64,000 bases of DNA from Tistrella mobilis KA081020-065 (GCF_000264455.2 NC_017956.1:3206001-3270000), one strand, 5' to 3'; shown: positions 16,268 through 26,138, counted from the stretch's first letter. Numbers and translations are program-made. The notes: generated by a model not told the origin, from the letters alone.

Positions 16268-17383
16268 ATGAAGATGATCAAACGGGCCGGCCTCACTCGG
16301 ACCGGTTCCGCATTCGGTGGTACGCTGGTTGCCGGGCTTGGGCTTGCCCTGCTTCCCGATCCCGCGGCCGCACAGGCGGCCAATGGCAGTGCCGTGACCG
16401 GCTCGGTGACCGCAGTGGTCGGCACGGCGGAGGGCACGCCGGACCAGCCGGTGGCGGTGGAGCACGACGCCGAGAACGGCACCTTCTCGCTGGTGTTCGA
16501 AAACGACTATTTCGCCGATACCGACCGCCATTACACCAACGGCTTCCGCTTTTCATACATGACCCCGCCGGGCGGCGACCCGCAATGGCTGCGCGATGCG
16601 GTGGGCGCGATCCCCTTCACCGGCTTTGGCGGCGACATCCGCGTGGTCTGGTCGCTGGGCCAGAACATGTACACGCCGCGCGATACCTCGCTCCGCAATC
16701 CCGACCCCGACGACCGTCCCTATGCCGGCTGGCTGTACGGCTCGGTCGGCGTGATCGCCGAAACCGGCGGCGTGCTCGACCAGATCGAACTGTCACTCGG
16801 CATCGTCGGCCCCTCCTCGCTTGCCGAGCAGACCCAGAAGGGCGTTCACGAGCTGATTTCGAGCGACGACCCCCAGGGCTGGGACACCCAGCTCAAGGAC
16901 GAGCCGATCGTCCAGCTGACCTATCAGAAGAGCTGGCGCGCCCTTGCGGCCGGCTCCGCCTGGGGTTTTGCCGCCGATGTCACGCCGCATGCCGGCTTCG
17001 CCCTCGGCAATGCCTTCACCTATGCCAATACCGGCGTCACCTTCCGCCTGGGCCAGGATCTGCCGCGCGATTACGGCCCGCCGCGGATCAGCCCCAGCCT
17101 GCCCGGCTCAACCTATTTCCGCCCGACCGACAGCTGGGGCTGGTATCTCTTCGCCGGCGTCGACGGTCGTGCGGTCGCCCGCAACATCTTCCTGGACGGC
17201 AACACCTGGAAGGACAGCCGCAGCGTCGACAAAAAGCCGCTGGTCGGCGACCTGCAGGCCGGTCTCGCCATCACCATCAACGGCGCCCGCATCGCCTACA
17301 CCCATGTGATCCGGTCGAAGGAGTTCGACGGCCAGGATCAGCATGATGAATTCGGCGCTCTGTCAGTATCGTTTAACTTTTAA
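16268..17383 (+). CDS. LpxR-family (DUF2219) outer-membrane protein, putative lipid A deacylase
   Basis: A 371-residue protein with a long signal peptide (MKMIKRAGLTRTG... ending near AAAQA, residue about 36) and a predicted outer-membrane beta-barrel ending in Phe (SVSFNF). The LpxR signature LVFENDYFADTDRHYTNGFRFSY (about 78-100) includes the Asn and Asp that bind Ca2+ in Salmonella LpxR, and RPYAGWLYGS follows near residue 155. LpxR removes the 3'-acyloxyacyl chain of lipid A. ATG 16268 is chosen because the signal peptide begins there; a GTG at 16214 would add 18 hydrophilic residues. Stands alone after map. Confidence 0.82.
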   Translation: MKMIKRAGLTRTGSAFGGTLVAGLGLALLPDPAAAQAANGSAVTGSVTAVVGTAEGTPDQPVAVEHDAENGTFSLVFENDYFADTDRHYTNGFRFSYMTPPGGDPQWLRDAVGAIPFTGFGGDIRVVWSLGQNMYTPRDTSLRNPDPDDRPYAGWLYGSVGVIAETGGVLDQIELSLGIVGPSSLAEQTQKGVHELISSDDPQGWDTQLKDEPIVQLTYQKSWRALAAGSAWGFAADVTPHAGFALGNAFTYANTGVTFRLGQDLPRDYGPPRISPSLPGSTYFRPTDSWGWYLFAGVDGRAVARNIFLDGNTWKDSRSVDKKPLVGDLQAGLAITINGARIAYTHVIRSKEFDGQDQHDEFGALSVSFNF

Positions 17384-17468
17384 AGGATGCGAATTTGAAC
17401 GCCCTCATCAATTGACATGACGCTTTGATTTTCCGTATTTCCGGTTTCCATAAGTATTTTGTTAAATC

Positions 17469-17531
17469 CTCCGACGTAGGCTCCGAGTGCGGCCGGCCCT
17501 CTCGTGGCCCCGCCTCAGAGCCACGTCGGAG
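17469..17531 (+). promoter_or_regulatory. Long leader hairpin that pairs the ribosome binding site of the first chemoreceptor gene
   Basis: CTCCGACGT plus GGCTC (17469-17483, one bulged A) pairs perfectly with GAGCC plus ACGTCGGAG (17518-17531). The 3' arm contains the GGAG that lies 11 bases before ATG 17543, so folding would hide the Shine-Dalgarno sequence. The loop is 34 bases. Confidence 0.55.
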
Positions 17532-17542
17532 CACCCGTCATC

Positions 17543-19231
17543 ATGTCGTCCGTCCGTTCCCTCAAAATCGGCGGCAAGCTCGTTCTCGCGTTTGCCGCCC
17601 TGATCCTGATCATCCTGGCCATTGCGCTTTTTGCGATCGACCGGCTGGCCCTGGTGGAGAGCACCGCCGCCGAGATGCGGAACAATCGCGTTCCCAGTCT
17701 CACTGCACTTGCGAATCTCGATTCGACCGCACTGGAGCATCGCGTGGCGGTTGCGCGCCATGTCATCTCGCAGGATGCGAAGACCATGGCGGAGGTCGAA
17801 GCGACCATCGGCTCGTTGACCGATCAGATGCAGAAACAGCTGGACGCCTATCGTCCGCTGATCTCCGACGAGGCTGAACGGCAGGCTTTCGACAAGCTGA
17901 CCAGCGCCTGGAGCGACTATACCCGCGGCACTGCCGCTCTTCTGACCGTGTCGCGCGAGAACCGCACCGCCGAGGCCATGGCCAATTACGAGGGCGAGAG
18001 CCGTGTCGCACGCGAGGCGGTCGCGAGCATGCTCGACCAGATCACCGACATGAACGTCGCCGCCGTCAAGGCTTCGGGGGAACATGCGCTCGGCGTTTAT
18101 GAGGGGGCTCGTTTCGCCCTTCTGACGGCACTCGCCATCGGCCTCGTCATCGCGATTGCCGCCGTTCTGCTGCTGGTCCGCTCGGTCGCCCGTCCGGTCA
18201 GTGCCATGACCGCCGCCATGCGCCGTCTGGCCGACAAGGACACCTCGGTCGAGATTCCGGGCGCCGGCCGCGGTGACGAGATCGGCGACATGGCCAAGGC
18301 GGTCGCGCATTTCCGCGACAACATGATCCGCGCCGACCAGCTTGCCGCCGAGCAGGAAGCCGGCCGCGCCGCCCGCGAGGCGGAGCGCAGCCGCCGGGAT
18401 GCGGCCACCAGCCGCTTCCTGGACCAGATCGGCCGCGTGGTCAGCAATCTGGGCTCGGCCGCGACCCAGATGAACGGCAATGCCGAAACGCTGAGCCATG
18501 CGGCGGATGAAAGCCAGAGCCGCACCACCACCGTCGCCGCCGCCGCCGAACAGGCCACGGTAAACGTCCAGACCGTCGCCACCGCGGCGGAAGAACTCGC
18601 CGCCTCGATCCGCGAGGTCGGCAGCCGCATCACCACCACCGCCGACGTCACCCGCCGGGCCGTCGATCAGGCAGAGACCACCAATGCCGTTGTGCAGGAC
18701 CTGACCCGCACCGCACAGAAGATCGGCGATGTGGTGCTGCTGATCCAGCAGATCGCCGCACAGACCAACCTGCTGGCGCTGAATGCCACCATCGAGGCGG
18801 CACGGGCCGGCGAGGCCGGCAAGGGCTTCGCGGTCGTCGCGTCCGAGGTGAAGAGCCTGGCCAGCCAGACCGGCAAGGCGACCGAAGAGATCCAGAGCCA
18901 GATCGACGCCATCGTCGGCGCCACCGACCGCACCGCCGGTGCCATCCGGTCGATCTCCACCACCATCGGCGAAGTGGGCGAGCTGACCTCGGCCGTTGCC
19001 GCGGCCGTCGAGGAACAGGTCGCCGCCACCGCCGAGATCGCCCGCAACACCCAGCAGGCCTCCAGCGGGACCGACGAGGTCATGCGCACCATCCACGGCG
19101 TCGCGGAACGGGCGATCGAGACCGGCCGGGCCGCCGGAGATGTCCGCAGCGCCGCCGGATCGCTCACTGGCGAAGCCGCGCGCCTGCGCGACCTGGTCGA
19201 GGGCTACGTCGCCGAGATCAAGGCTGCCTGA
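17543..19231 (+). CDS. Methyl-accepting chemotaxis protein (4HB sensor, HAMP, signalling domain), copy 1
   Basis: A 562-residue transmembrane chemoreceptor. Helix 1 spans about residues 12-32 ([20 protein letters not shown]), a four-helix-bundle periplasmic sensor covers about 33-190, helix 2 is about 195-217, HAMP follows ([24 protein letters not shown]), and the cytoplasmic domain carries the hairpin tip [34 protein letters not shown]. It ends [12 protein letters not shown] with no NWETF-type CheR-binding pentapeptide. Start 17543 matches the second copy, which has the same length. A leader hairpin may limit translation, and a strong terminator follows. Ligand unknown. Confidence 0.93.
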   Translation: MSSVRSLKIGGKLVLAFAALILIILAIALFAIDRLALVESTAAEMRNNRVPSLTALANLDSTALEHRVAVARHVISQDAKTMAEVEATIGSLTDQMQKQLDAYRPLISDEAERQAFDKLTSAWSDYTRGTAALLTVSRENRTAEAMANYEGESRVAREAVASMLDQITDMNVAAVKASGEHALGVYEGARFALLTALAIGLVIAIAAVLLLVRSVARPVSAMTAAMRRLADKDTSVEIPGAGRGDEIGDMAKAVAHFRDNMIRADQLAAEQEAGRAAREAERSRRDAATSRFLDQIGRVVSNLGSAATQMNGNAETLSHAADESQSRTTTVAAAAEQATVNVQTVATAAEELAASIREVGSRITTTADVTRRAVDQAETTNAVVQDLTRTAQKIGDVVLLIQQIAAQTNLLALNATIEAARAGEAGKGFAVVASEVKSLASQTGKATEEIQSQIDAIVGATDRTAGAIRSISTTIGEVGELTSAVAAAVEEQVAATAEIARNTQQASSGTDEVMRTIHGVAERAIETGRAAGDVRSAAGSLTGEAARLRDLVEGYVAEIKAA

Positions 19232-19260
19232 CCACACCCACGCGTTCCGACCCCGACTGC

Positions 19261-19294
19261 AGCCTCCCGCCCTTCCGGGCGGGAGGCTCTTTTT
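19261..19294 (+). terminator. Strong rho-independent terminator after the first chemoreceptor
   Basis: A 12-bp perfect stem (AGCCTCCCGCCC at 19261-19272 with its complement at 19277-19288) and a TTCC loop are followed by CTTTTTG. This separates the two tandem chemoreceptor genes into independent transcription units. Confidence 0.9.
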
Positions 19295-19457
19295 GCGTGG
19301 TCCATCACACGACCATACGCTTCTGTCAGGCTGATCCGTCGCGGATTGCGGCAGATCAATTCGCCATTGAGCCGCATGATGTAATCATTCCAGGATAAGA
19401 CATCTCCAGCACGCCGTCCCCGGACGTCGGTCACGAATGCCCCAACGGAGAAGCTGC

Positions 19458-21146
19458 ATGCGGTCGCTCAACTCTCTCAGGATCGGCACCAAGCTGATCC
19501 TCGCCTTCGTCCTGCTGATCGGATCGAGCGTGGTGGTCGCGGTCTTCACGATCGACCGGCTGGACCAGCTCGAGGCCGCTTCGGCGGACATGCGCGACAA
19601 CCGGACACCGGGCATGGTGACGATCGCAGAACTCGACGTGGCCGCCCTGGAACACCGGGTATCGGTGGCAGGCCACCTGCTTGCCGACACCGCCCCGGCC
19701 AAGGCGAAACTGGAAGCCACCGCCGCGGAAGATGCCGCGCGTGTGGAGCGGGCGCTCGCGGCCCTCCGGCCGCTGGTCTCGGATGCGGATGAACGGGCAC
19801 AGCTGGAGCGGCTGGCCAGGGGCTGGGCGGATTATCGCCGGGTGAGCGATCGGCTGCTCGCCCTGTCGCGCGACGGCAAGACGGCGGAGGCCCGGGCGAT
19901 CTACGAGGGCGACGCCCGCCGGCTGCGCCAGGAGGTTGCGACCACGCTGGCCGCGATGACCAATGCCACGGTCGAGGGGATCCATCGCGAAGGCGAGGCC
20001 GCCCGCACCGACTATCAGCTGACCCGGACGCTGCTGGTCATCGTCACCGCCATCGGCCCGCTGATCTCGGCCGGCATCGTCTATCTTCTGATCCTGTCGG
20101 TGTCGCGCCCGGTGTCGTCGATGACGGCTGCCATGCGGCGGCTGGCCGACAAGGACACCTCGGTTCAGATCCCCGGCGCCGGGCGCGGCGACGAGATCGG
20201 CGAGATGGCCGGGGCCGTGGCCTACTTCCGGGACAACATGATCCGTGCCGACCGCCTGACCGCCGAGCAGGAGCAGGCCAGTGCCGCGCGGGAGGCGGAA
20301 CGCGCGAAGCGTGACGCCTCGACCTCCCGCTTCCTGGAGGAAATCGCCAGCATCGTCACCCATCTGGGCTCGGCCGCCAGCCAGATGCACGGCAATGCCG
20401 AAAAGCTGAGCCGCACCGCCGACGACAGCCAGAGCCGCACCACCACGGTCGCAGCCGCGGCCGAGCAGGCGACCGTCAACGTCCAGACGGTCGCCACCGC
20501 CGCCGAGGAACTCGCCGCCTCGATCCGCGAAGTGGGCAGCCGCATCGCCGCCACAGCCGACGTCACCCGCCGGGCGGTCGATCAGGCCGAGACCACCAAT
20601 GCCGTGGTCCAGGATCTGGCAAGCTCGGCGCAGAAGATCGGTGATGTCGTGCTGTTGATCCAGCAGGTCGCCGAACAGACCAACCTGCTGGCGCTGAATG
20701 CCACGATCGAGGCGGCACGGGCCGGCGAGGCCGGCAAGGGCTTCGCGGTGGTCGCGGCGGAAGTGAAGAACCTCGCCGGTCAGACCGGCAATGCGACCCA
20801 GGAAATCCAGGCCCAGATCGATGCCATCGTCAAGGCGACCGACCGGGCGGTGGATGCGATCCGTTCCATCTCCACCACCATCGGCGACGTGGGGGAGCAG
20901 ACCTCGGCCGTGGCCGCCGCGGTGGAACAGCAGGTCGCCGCCACCTCTGAAATCGCCCGCAACACCCAGCAGGCCTCGTCGGGGACGGGGGAGGTGCTGC
21001 GCACGATCCATGGTGTCGCCGAACGCGCGGTCGAAACCGGCCACGCCGCCAGCGATGTCCGCAATGCCGCGGGATCGCTGTCCGACCAGGCCCAGCGGCT
21101 GCGCAACCTGGTCGAGGGCTATGTCGCCGAGATCAAGGCGGCCTGA
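19458..21146 (+). CDS. Methyl-accepting chemotaxis protein, copy 2
   Basis: A 562-residue chemoreceptor with the same layout as its neighbour: helix 1 ([20 protein letters not shown]), four-helix sensor, helix 2 near 195-217, HAMP ([32 protein letters not shown]) and a signalling domain with [34 protein letters not shown]. The cytoplasmic half is nearly identical to copy 1, whereas the sensor is clearly diverged, implying duplication with a change of ligand and possibly gene conversion of the signalling half. ATG 19458 (GGAG seven bases ahead) is preferred over ATG 19437 because it gives the same length and N-terminus type as copy 1. Confidence 0.93.
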   Translation: MRSLNSLRIGTKLILAFVLLIGSSVVVAVFTIDRLDQLEAASADMRDNRTPGMVTIAELDVAALEHRVSVAGHLLADTAPAKAKLEATAAEDAARVERALAALRPLVSDADERAQLERLARGWADYRRVSDRLLALSRDGKTAEARAIYEGDARRLRQEVATTLAAMTNATVEGIHREGEAARTDYQLTRTLLVIVTAIGPLISAGIVYLLILSVSRPVSSMTAAMRRLADKDTSVQIPGAGRGDEIGEMAGAVAYFRDNMIRADRLTAEQEQASAAREAERAKRDASTSRFLEEIASIVTHLGSAASQMHGNAEKLSRTADDSQSRTTTVAAAAEQATVNVQTVATAAEELAASIREVGSRIAATADVTRRAVDQAETTNAVVQDLASSAQKIGDVVLLIQQVAEQTNLLALNATIEAARAGEAGKGFAVVAAEVKNLAGQTGNATQEIQAQIDAIVKATDRAVDAIRSISTTIGDVGEQTSAVAAAVEQQVAATSEIARNTQQASSGTGEVLRTIHGVAERAVETGHAASDVRNAAGSLSDQAQRLRNLVEGYVAEIKAA

Positions 21147-21180
21147 CCCCCGCACCCGACATCTTCGGAGGACACCTACC

Positions 21181-21645
21181 ATGGCGGGTTCCGCATCGGT
21201 CATCCGTCTGCCGGCCGTTGCAGCGCTGCTGCTGCTGACGGCCGCCTGCGCCGGCCATCCGCAGGGGCCCGCACCCGGTGCCCCCGCCTGCCCGGCCGGC
21301 GATACGGCAATGGTCCAGACCACGCTGTTCTTCGGCCTGGACCGGCCCGGCGGCGCGCCGCAGATCACCCCCCGCGAATTCGACCGCTTCGTGGACGAGG
21401 TGGTGAGCCCGACCTTTCCGGACGGCTTCACCATCCAGCAGGCCGAAGGCGGCTGGCGGGACACCGAAACCGGCGCCACGATCCGCGAACCCTCACGGAC
21501 CATCCTGATCCTGGCGCCGGCCGCCGATGCGGCCGAGGCGTCGGCACTCCGGGACCGGCTCGACCGGGTCCGGTCGGCCTATATCCAGGCCTTCGACCAG
21601 CAGGCCGTGGGCCTTGCCAGCGCGCGGGCCTGCGTGGACTTCTGA
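21181..21645 (+). CDS. DUF3574 domain lipoprotein
   Basis: A 154-residue predicted lipoprotein. The signal peptide (VIRLPAVAALLLLTAAC) ends in the lipobox LTAAC at about residue 24. The mature part matches DUF3574: TTLFFGLDRPGG, then EFDRFVDEVVSPTFPDGFTIQQAEGGWRD, IREPSRTILIL and a helix RLDRVRSAYIQAFDQQAVG. The function of DUF3574 proteins is not known. GGAGG lies nine bases before the ATG, and the gene starts only 34 bases after the second chemoreceptor, so the two are probably co-transcribed; a role near periplasmic sensing would be speculation. Ends four bases from the convergent COG3650 gene. Confidence 0.78.
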   Translation: MAGSASVIRLPAVAALLLLTAACAGHPQGPAPGAPACPAGDTAMVQTTLFFGLDRPGGAPQITPREFDRFVDEVVSPTFPDGFTIQQAEGGWRDTETGATIREPSRTILILAPAADAAEASALRDRLDRVRSAYIQAFDQQAVGLASARACVDF

Positions 21646-21649
21646 GACA

Positions 21650-22498
21650 TCACTCCCGGCAGGGATCCCGGTGCAGCCAGCCGGCAAGCGCCCCGCCGCT
21701 CGCCAGAACCTCTTCGATCCGGCCGCAGGCGACGTTCGGCGGGCCGGCGACGTCGGGGTCTGCCGGCAGGAAGACGGGGTTCCCTTCCGCAGGCGCATCG
21801 GCCGGGCTTTCCCGCACCGGCACCAGGGTTTCCACCCGCGATCCGGTCGCATCGGCGATGCAGTCGTGGCGCGAGCCGTCGGGCGCACGCAGCCGGATGC
21901 CGGCCATGCCCCGGTTCATCGGCCAGGCCGAGACCACCGCCTCGACCGGTACCCGGCCATCGGCGATACAGGCACCGATGGCTGGCAGCAGATCGGCCAG
22001 ATGGCGGGTCCAGTCGTCGGGCTCGACATCGGGCGCCACCCGGGTGGCATCGGCACCGGCAAGACTGCAGCATCCGGCGGCGACACTGCCATCGGGGAAG
22101 GAGACCACGGCCCGCCAGGGCCTCTCGGGGGTCTGGTCCGACATGGTCGAGGCACAGCTTTCCCGGCGCATGGTGGCGACCAGCAGCCCTTCCCGCCCGT
22201 CCCCGCGGAAGACCGCGGCCGGCGGCTCCAGAAAATCCAGCGTATCCAGCCGGCCGGTCAGGATGATCTCGTCGATGCCGGCCGCCCCCGGACGCGACAG
22301 CCGCGCCTCGGTACGGCCGATCTCCAGCCCCCAGAACGGCTCCTCGCCCACGCAGCTCATGCCGCGGATGCTGGCCGCCTGCGGTCCCGGATCCGGCCGC
22401 GTCGGATCCGACGCCCGGGTCGGCACGGATGCCGAGAGCACGACCGCCATGGGGGCCAGTAAGGCCAGATGATGCAGACCGGCGCGGGATGGGAACAT
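21650..22498 (-). CDS. COG3650-like exported protein of unknown function
   Basis: A 282-residue protein with an N-terminal signal sequence (LALLAPMAVVLSASVPTRA, cut near residue 29). It shows the COG3650 hallmarks SCVGEEPFWGLEIG (about 48-61), CASTMSDQTPERPWRAVVSF and GSVAAGCC, a pattern found in periplasmic or lipid-anchored proteins of unknown role. The C-terminal third (CIADATGSRVETL to the final CREE region) is not recognised and may be a second domain. Several Cys residues suggest disulfides. GAGGAG precedes ATG 22498 by six bases. Transcribed alone, convergent with the DUF3574 gene. Confidence 0.65.
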   Translation of the reverse strand: MFPSRAGLHHLALLAPMAVVLSASVPTRASDPTRPDPGPQAASIRGMSCVGEEPFWGLEIGRTEARLSRPGAAGIDEIILTGRLDTLDFLEPPAAVFRGDGREGLLVATMRRESCASTMSDQTPERPWRAVVSFPDGSVAAGCCSLAGADATRVAPDVEPDDWTRHLADLLPAIGACIADGRVPVEAVVSAWPMNRGMAGIRLRAPDGSRHDCIADATGSRVETLVPVRESPADAPAEGNPVFLPADPDVAGPPNVACGRIEEVLASGGALAGWLHRDPCRE

Positions 22499-22550
22499 GA
22501 TCGTCTCCTCGTCGGATATCGCAAGCCACCCCGTCTCCCGCAGACGAGCA

Positions 22551-22621
22551 TATCACGTCGGCGGGCCTATCACGTCGGCGGACCGCTGGCGCCGGCATGA
22601 TCAGCGGGCCGCTGGCGCCGG
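22551..22621. repeat. Two pairs of short direct repeats between the COG3650 gene and eutB
   Basis: TATCACGTCGGCGG occurs at 22551-22564 and again at 22568-22581; GCTGGCGCCGG occurs at 22585-22595 and 22611-22621. They fill the divergent promoter region upstream of eutB and could be binding-site repeats or slippage products. Confidence 0.5.
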
Positions 22622-22682
22622 GAACGGGTTTGTCGCAGACTGGGTTACCCCCGCGCCCGCTCAGGAGGGATGCCGAACCCCC

Positions 22683-24098
22683 ATGTCCGCCACCTCACCG
22701 CGCGCACGCCATACGATCGATCTCGGCGGAACCCGCTGGGCCTTCGACGATCTGAAAACCCTGCTCGCCCGGGCAACGCCCCTGCGTTCCGGCGACCAGC
22801 TGGCGGGCCTTGCCGCCGACACGGCCGTCGAGCGCATGGCCGCACAGATGCTGCTGGCCGACCTGCCGCTCTCCACCTTCCTCGACGAAGCGGTCGTTCC
22901 CTATGAGGACTGCGAGGTCACGCGGGCGATCATCGATGATCACGACCCGGCCGCCTTTGCACCGATCCGCTCCCTGACGGTCGGCGCCTTTCGCGAATGG
23001 CTGCTGGGGCCCGAGGCGACGCCAGAGGCGCTGGCGGCGCTCCGCCCCGGGCTTACCCCGGAAATGGTCGCGGCCGTTTCCAAGATCATGCGGCTGCAGG
23101 ATCTGATCGCGGTGGCTGCCAAGGCGCGCGTCACCACCGCCTTCCGCACCACCCTCGGCCTGCCGGGCCGGCTCGCGACCCGGCTGCAGCCGAATCATCC
23201 CACCGACGACGACCGCGGCATCGCCGCGGCGCTGTTCGACGGGCTGATCACCGGTGCCGGGGATGCCGTGGTCGGCGTCAACCCCGCGACCGACGGCGTG
23301 GACGACTACATCCGGATCTGCAGCCTGATGGAGGAGGTGCGCCTGAAGCTCGAGGTGCCGATGCAGCATTGCTGCCTGGGCCATGTCACCACCGCGATCG
23401 AGGCGATCGGCCGCGGTGCGCCGGTCGATCTGGTCTTCCAGTCGATCGCCGGGTCCGAAGCCGCCAATCGCGGCTTCGGCGTCGATCTCGCCCTTCTGGC
23501 CGAAGCACAGGAGGCGGCGCTTGCGCTGGGGCGCGGCACCGCCGGCACCGATGTGATGTATTTCGAGACCGGTCAGGGCTCGGCGCTGTCGGCCGACGCC
23601 CATCACGGGGTCGATCAGCAGACCATGGAGGCGCGCGCCTATGCGGTCGCCCGCCGGTTCAGGCCGCTGCTGGTCAACACGGTCGTGGGCTTCATCGGCC
23701 CCGAATACCTCTATGACGGCAAGCAGATCACCCGGGCCGGGCTGGAAGACCATTTCTGCGGCAAGCTGCTCGGCCTGCCGATGGGGGTGGATGTCTGCTA
23801 CACCAACCATGCCGATGCGGATCAGGACGATATGGACGCCCTGCTCACCCTGCTGGTGCAGGCGGGCGTCACCTTCGTGATCACGGTGCCGGGGGCCGAC
23901 GACGTGATGCTGAATTATCAGAGCCTGTCCTATCACGACGCGCTCTATATCCGCGAATTGACCGGCCGGCGCCACGCGCCCGAATTCGAGGCCTGGCTCG
24001 TGAAGGTCGGGCTGATCGACCAGGCCGGCCGGCTGGCCGACGCCAATGCCGCCGCAGCGCTGCGCCCGGCCCTGGGCCTGATCCGGGGGGGCGCATGA
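22683..24098 (+). CDS. eutB: Ethanolamine ammonia-lyase, large (catalytic) subunit
   Basis: A 471-residue TIM-barrel subunit of the adenosylcobalamin-dependent enzyme that converts ethanolamine to acetaldehyde and ammonia. Characteristic stretches are QPNHPTDDDRGIAAALFDGL, VVGVNPATDGVDDYIRICSLMEEV, FETGQGSALSADAHHGVDQQTMEARAY and GPEYLYDGKQITRAGLEDHFCGKLLGLPMGVDVCYTNHADADQDDMD, which line the substrate and B12 sites in EutB. ATG 22683 follows a GGAGGG site. The small subunit overlaps its 3' end. No carboxysome-like shell or other eut genes are present, so this is the minimal cytosolic eutBC form. Confidence 0.95.
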   Translation: MSATSPRARHTIDLGGTRWAFDDLKTLLARATPLRSGDQLAGLAADTAVERMAAQMLLADLPLSTFLDEAVVPYEDCEVTRAIIDDHDPAAFAPIRSLTVGAFREWLLGPEATPEALAALRPGLTPEMVAAVSKIMRLQDLIAVAAKARVTTAFRTTLGLPGRLATRLQPNHPTDDDRGIAAALFDGLITGAGDAVVGVNPATDGVDDYIRICSLMEEVRLKLEVPMQHCCLGHVTTAIEAIGRGAPVDLVFQSIAGSEAANRGFGVDLALLAEAQEAALALGRGTAGTDVMYFETGQGSALSADAHHGVDQQTMEARAYAVARRFRPLLVNTVVGFIGPEYLYDGKQITRAGLEDHFCGKLLGLPMGVDVCYTNHADADQDDMDALLTLLVQAGVTFVITVPGADDVMLNYQSLSYHDALYIRELTGRRHAPEFEAWLVKVGLIDQAGRLADANAAAALRPALGLIRGGA

Positions 24099-24928
24099 CC
24101 CGTGACACCAAACTGCCCGCCACGATCCATGCGGATCAGGTGGTCCTGCCGGCGCCGGACGAGATCACGCGCCTGCGCCGCTTCACCGAGGCACGCATCG
24201 GCCTTGGCCGCGCCGGATCGGGCCTGCCCACCGCCGCCCATCTGCGCTTCGGCCTGGACCATGCCCGCGCCCGGGACGCGGTCTGGTCGGGCATCGATGC
24301 CGGAGCGCTGGTCGATGCGCTTCACGGACGGGGCCTGAGTTCTTGTCACGTTTCCAGCACGGCACGTGACCGTGCAGAATATCTGCGCCGCCCGGATCTG
24401 GGCCGGCGGCTGTCGGCCGAGGGGGCGGCCGCGCTGGGCGCCCTGCCGCCGCCGGCACCGGGGGCGGAGGTGGTGCTGATGCTGGGGGACGGGCTGTCGG
24501 CCGCCGCGGTGATGCTGAACGGCCTGGCGCTGATCGACGCGCTTTTGCCGAGGCTCACCGCCGCCCGCATCGGGGTGATGGCCGGTGTGGTGGCGACCCA
24601 GGCGCGGGTCGCCCTGGGCGATCCGGTCGGCGCGATCCTGGGTGCCCGGCTCGCGATCGTGCTGATCGGCGAGCGGCCGGGCCTCAGCGCCGCCGACGGC
24701 CTGGGCTGCTATCTCACCTTCGATCCCCGGCCGGGCACGCTCGACAGTGCCCGCAACTGCATCTCCAACATCCGTCCGGGCGGGCTCGATCCGGCGACCG
24801 CCGCCGCCAAGATCGCCTGGCTGGCGGCGGAAGCCCTTCGCCGCCAGTTGACCGGCGTCGGGCTGAAGGAGGCATCGGGTGTCGCGGTGCCGGCCGCCGG
24901 TCAGCCACGCGTGCTCACGGCGGAGTGA
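24095..24928 (+). CDS. eutC: Ethanolamine ammonia-lyase, small subunit
   Basis: A 277-residue subunit that pairs with EutB to bind adenosylcobalamin at the interface. EutC hallmarks include ARIGLGRAGSGLPTAAHLRFGLDHARARDAVW near the start, SSTARDRAEYLRRPDLGRRL, VLMLGDGLSAAAV, and the C-terminal LTFDPRPGTLDSARNCISNIRPGGLDP. Its ATG overlaps the eutB stop (ATGA), giving matched synthesis. The last 14 bases overlap the convergent DNA glycosylase gene. Activity depends on B12, which may be supplied or made with cobalt from the cbiMNQO importer farther along this window. Confidence 0.95.
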   Translation: MTRDTKLPATIHADQVVLPAPDEITRLRRFTEARIGLGRAGSGLPTAAHLRFGLDHARARDAVWSGIDAGALVDALHGRGLSSCHVSSTARDRAEYLRRPDLGRRLSAEGAAALGALPPPAPGAEVVLMLGDGLSAAAVMLNGLALIDALLPRLTAARIGVMAGVVATQARVALGDPVGAILGARLAIVLIGERPGLSAADGLGCYLTFDPRPGTLDSARNCISNIRPGGLDPATAAAKIAWLAAEALRRQLTGVGLKEASGVAVPAAGQPRVLTAE

Positions 24929-26138
24929 GCGCGGCGACGGCCTGCGACAATGCAGGGGCCAGATCGCCACGGGGCTCGACCTCCACACGGTCGAGCCCCA
25001 GCCACCCGGCCATGAGCTGAAGCCTGAGTGCCAGACGGGCCGCGACCTTGCCGACCGCATGGCCCGGCTCGGCATGGGCGGCTCTGGCGAGCAGCGCCCC
25101 GCTCTTCCGGTCGGCCTTGAGGTCGACCCGGGCGGCCAGATGCTCCCCCATCAGAAAGGGCAGCACGTAATAGCCATGGACCCGCTTTTCGGCAGGGACA
25201 TAGATCTCGATCCGATAGCGGAAGCCGAACAGCCGTTCAGCGCGGTCGCGCTCCCAGACCAGCGGATCGAAGGGGGCGAGCAGCGCGTCGCTGCGGCAGC
25301 CTTTGGGCGCCGGCGCCTCGACATGCAGGAAGGCGGGCTGGCGCCAGCCTTCCACCTCGACCGGTAGCAGCCGGCCGGCCTCGACCAGATCGGCGATGGC
25401 GGGCCTGGTTTCGGCGGTCGCGAGGCGGAAATAGTCGGCAATGTCGGATGCGGTGGCGATGCCCAGCGCCCGGGCGGCGATGTCGGCGAGCGCGCGATGG
25501 GCATCGGCGACATCCGGCGTCGGTACCTCCATCACCTCGGCCGGCAGCACCCGTTCCGTCAGGTCATAGAGCCGTTCAAAGCCCCCCTGACGGCGACGGG
25601 TGGTGATTTCTCCCGCCCAGAACAGCCATTCCAGCGCCTGCTTCGCCTCCCCCCATCCCCACCAGCCGCCGGCTCCACGGCGGCCCTGGTCGAAAGCGCC
25701 GGCCGTCATCGGCCCTTCGGCGGCGATGCGGTCGCGCACCGCGCGGATGAAATCCTGCCGCTCGCGGCCGAATGTCGCGACGCCGCGCCAGATGCCGATG
25801 CCCTGGGCGGCCCGGGCCATGCGCCAGCGAAACAGCGGCTGCATCGCCACGGGGATGAGCGAGGCCTCGTGCCCCCAATACTCGAACAGATGGCGGGCAT
25901 CGGTCGCCGCCGCATCCAGCAGCCCCGGATCATAGGCGCCGAGCCGGGCATGGAGCGGCAGGTAATGCGCACGGGCCAGCACGTTGACGCTGTCGATCTG
26001 CACCAGCCCCAACCGATCGACCTGGCTCGCCAGCCGACGGATGCCGATGCCGCCCGACGGCCGGCCGCCGCCCAGCCCCTGGGCTGCGATCGCGATCCGC
26101 CGGGCGTCTGCAAGGCTGAGGCTCGCCTGCGCCGTCAC
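24915..26138 (-). CDS. YcaQ/AlkX-type DNA glycosylase (HTH_42 winged-helix family)
   Basis: A 407-residue protein of the winged-helix DNA glycosylase family typified by E. coli YcaQ, which unhooks interstrand crosslinks and removes alkylated bases. The catalytic loop LVQIDSVNVLARAHYLPLHARLG (about residues 35-57) has the Q-x-D form seen in YcaQ-like members. Further conserved pieces are LFEYWGHEASLIP, GPMTAGAFDQ, WGWGEAKQALEWLFWAGEI and PFDPLVWERDRAERLFGFRYRIEIYVP near the C-terminus. The start is uncertain: GTG 26138 begins just before the conserved domain; TTG 26153 is an alternative close to a GGGGAGAG stretch. Confidence 0.82.
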   Translation of the reverse strand: MTAQASLSLADARRIAIAAQGLGGGRPSGGIGIRRLASQVDRLGLVQIDSVNVLARAHYLPLHARLGAYDPGLLDAAATDARHLFEYWGHEASLIPVAMQPLFRWRMARAAQGIGIWRGVATFGRERQDFIRAVRDRIAAEGPMTAGAFDQGRRGAGGWWGWGEAKQALEWLFWAGEITTRRRQGGFERLYDLTERVLPAEVMEVPTPDVADAHRALADIAARALGIATASDIADYFRLATAETRPAIADLVEAGRLLPVEVEGWRQPAFLHVEAPAPKGCRSDALLAPFDPLVWERDRAERLFGFRYRIEIYVPAEKRVHGYYVLPFLMGEHLAARVDLKADRKSGALLARAAHAEPGHAVGKVAARLALRLQLMAGWLGLDRVEVEPRGDLAPALSQAVAALTPP

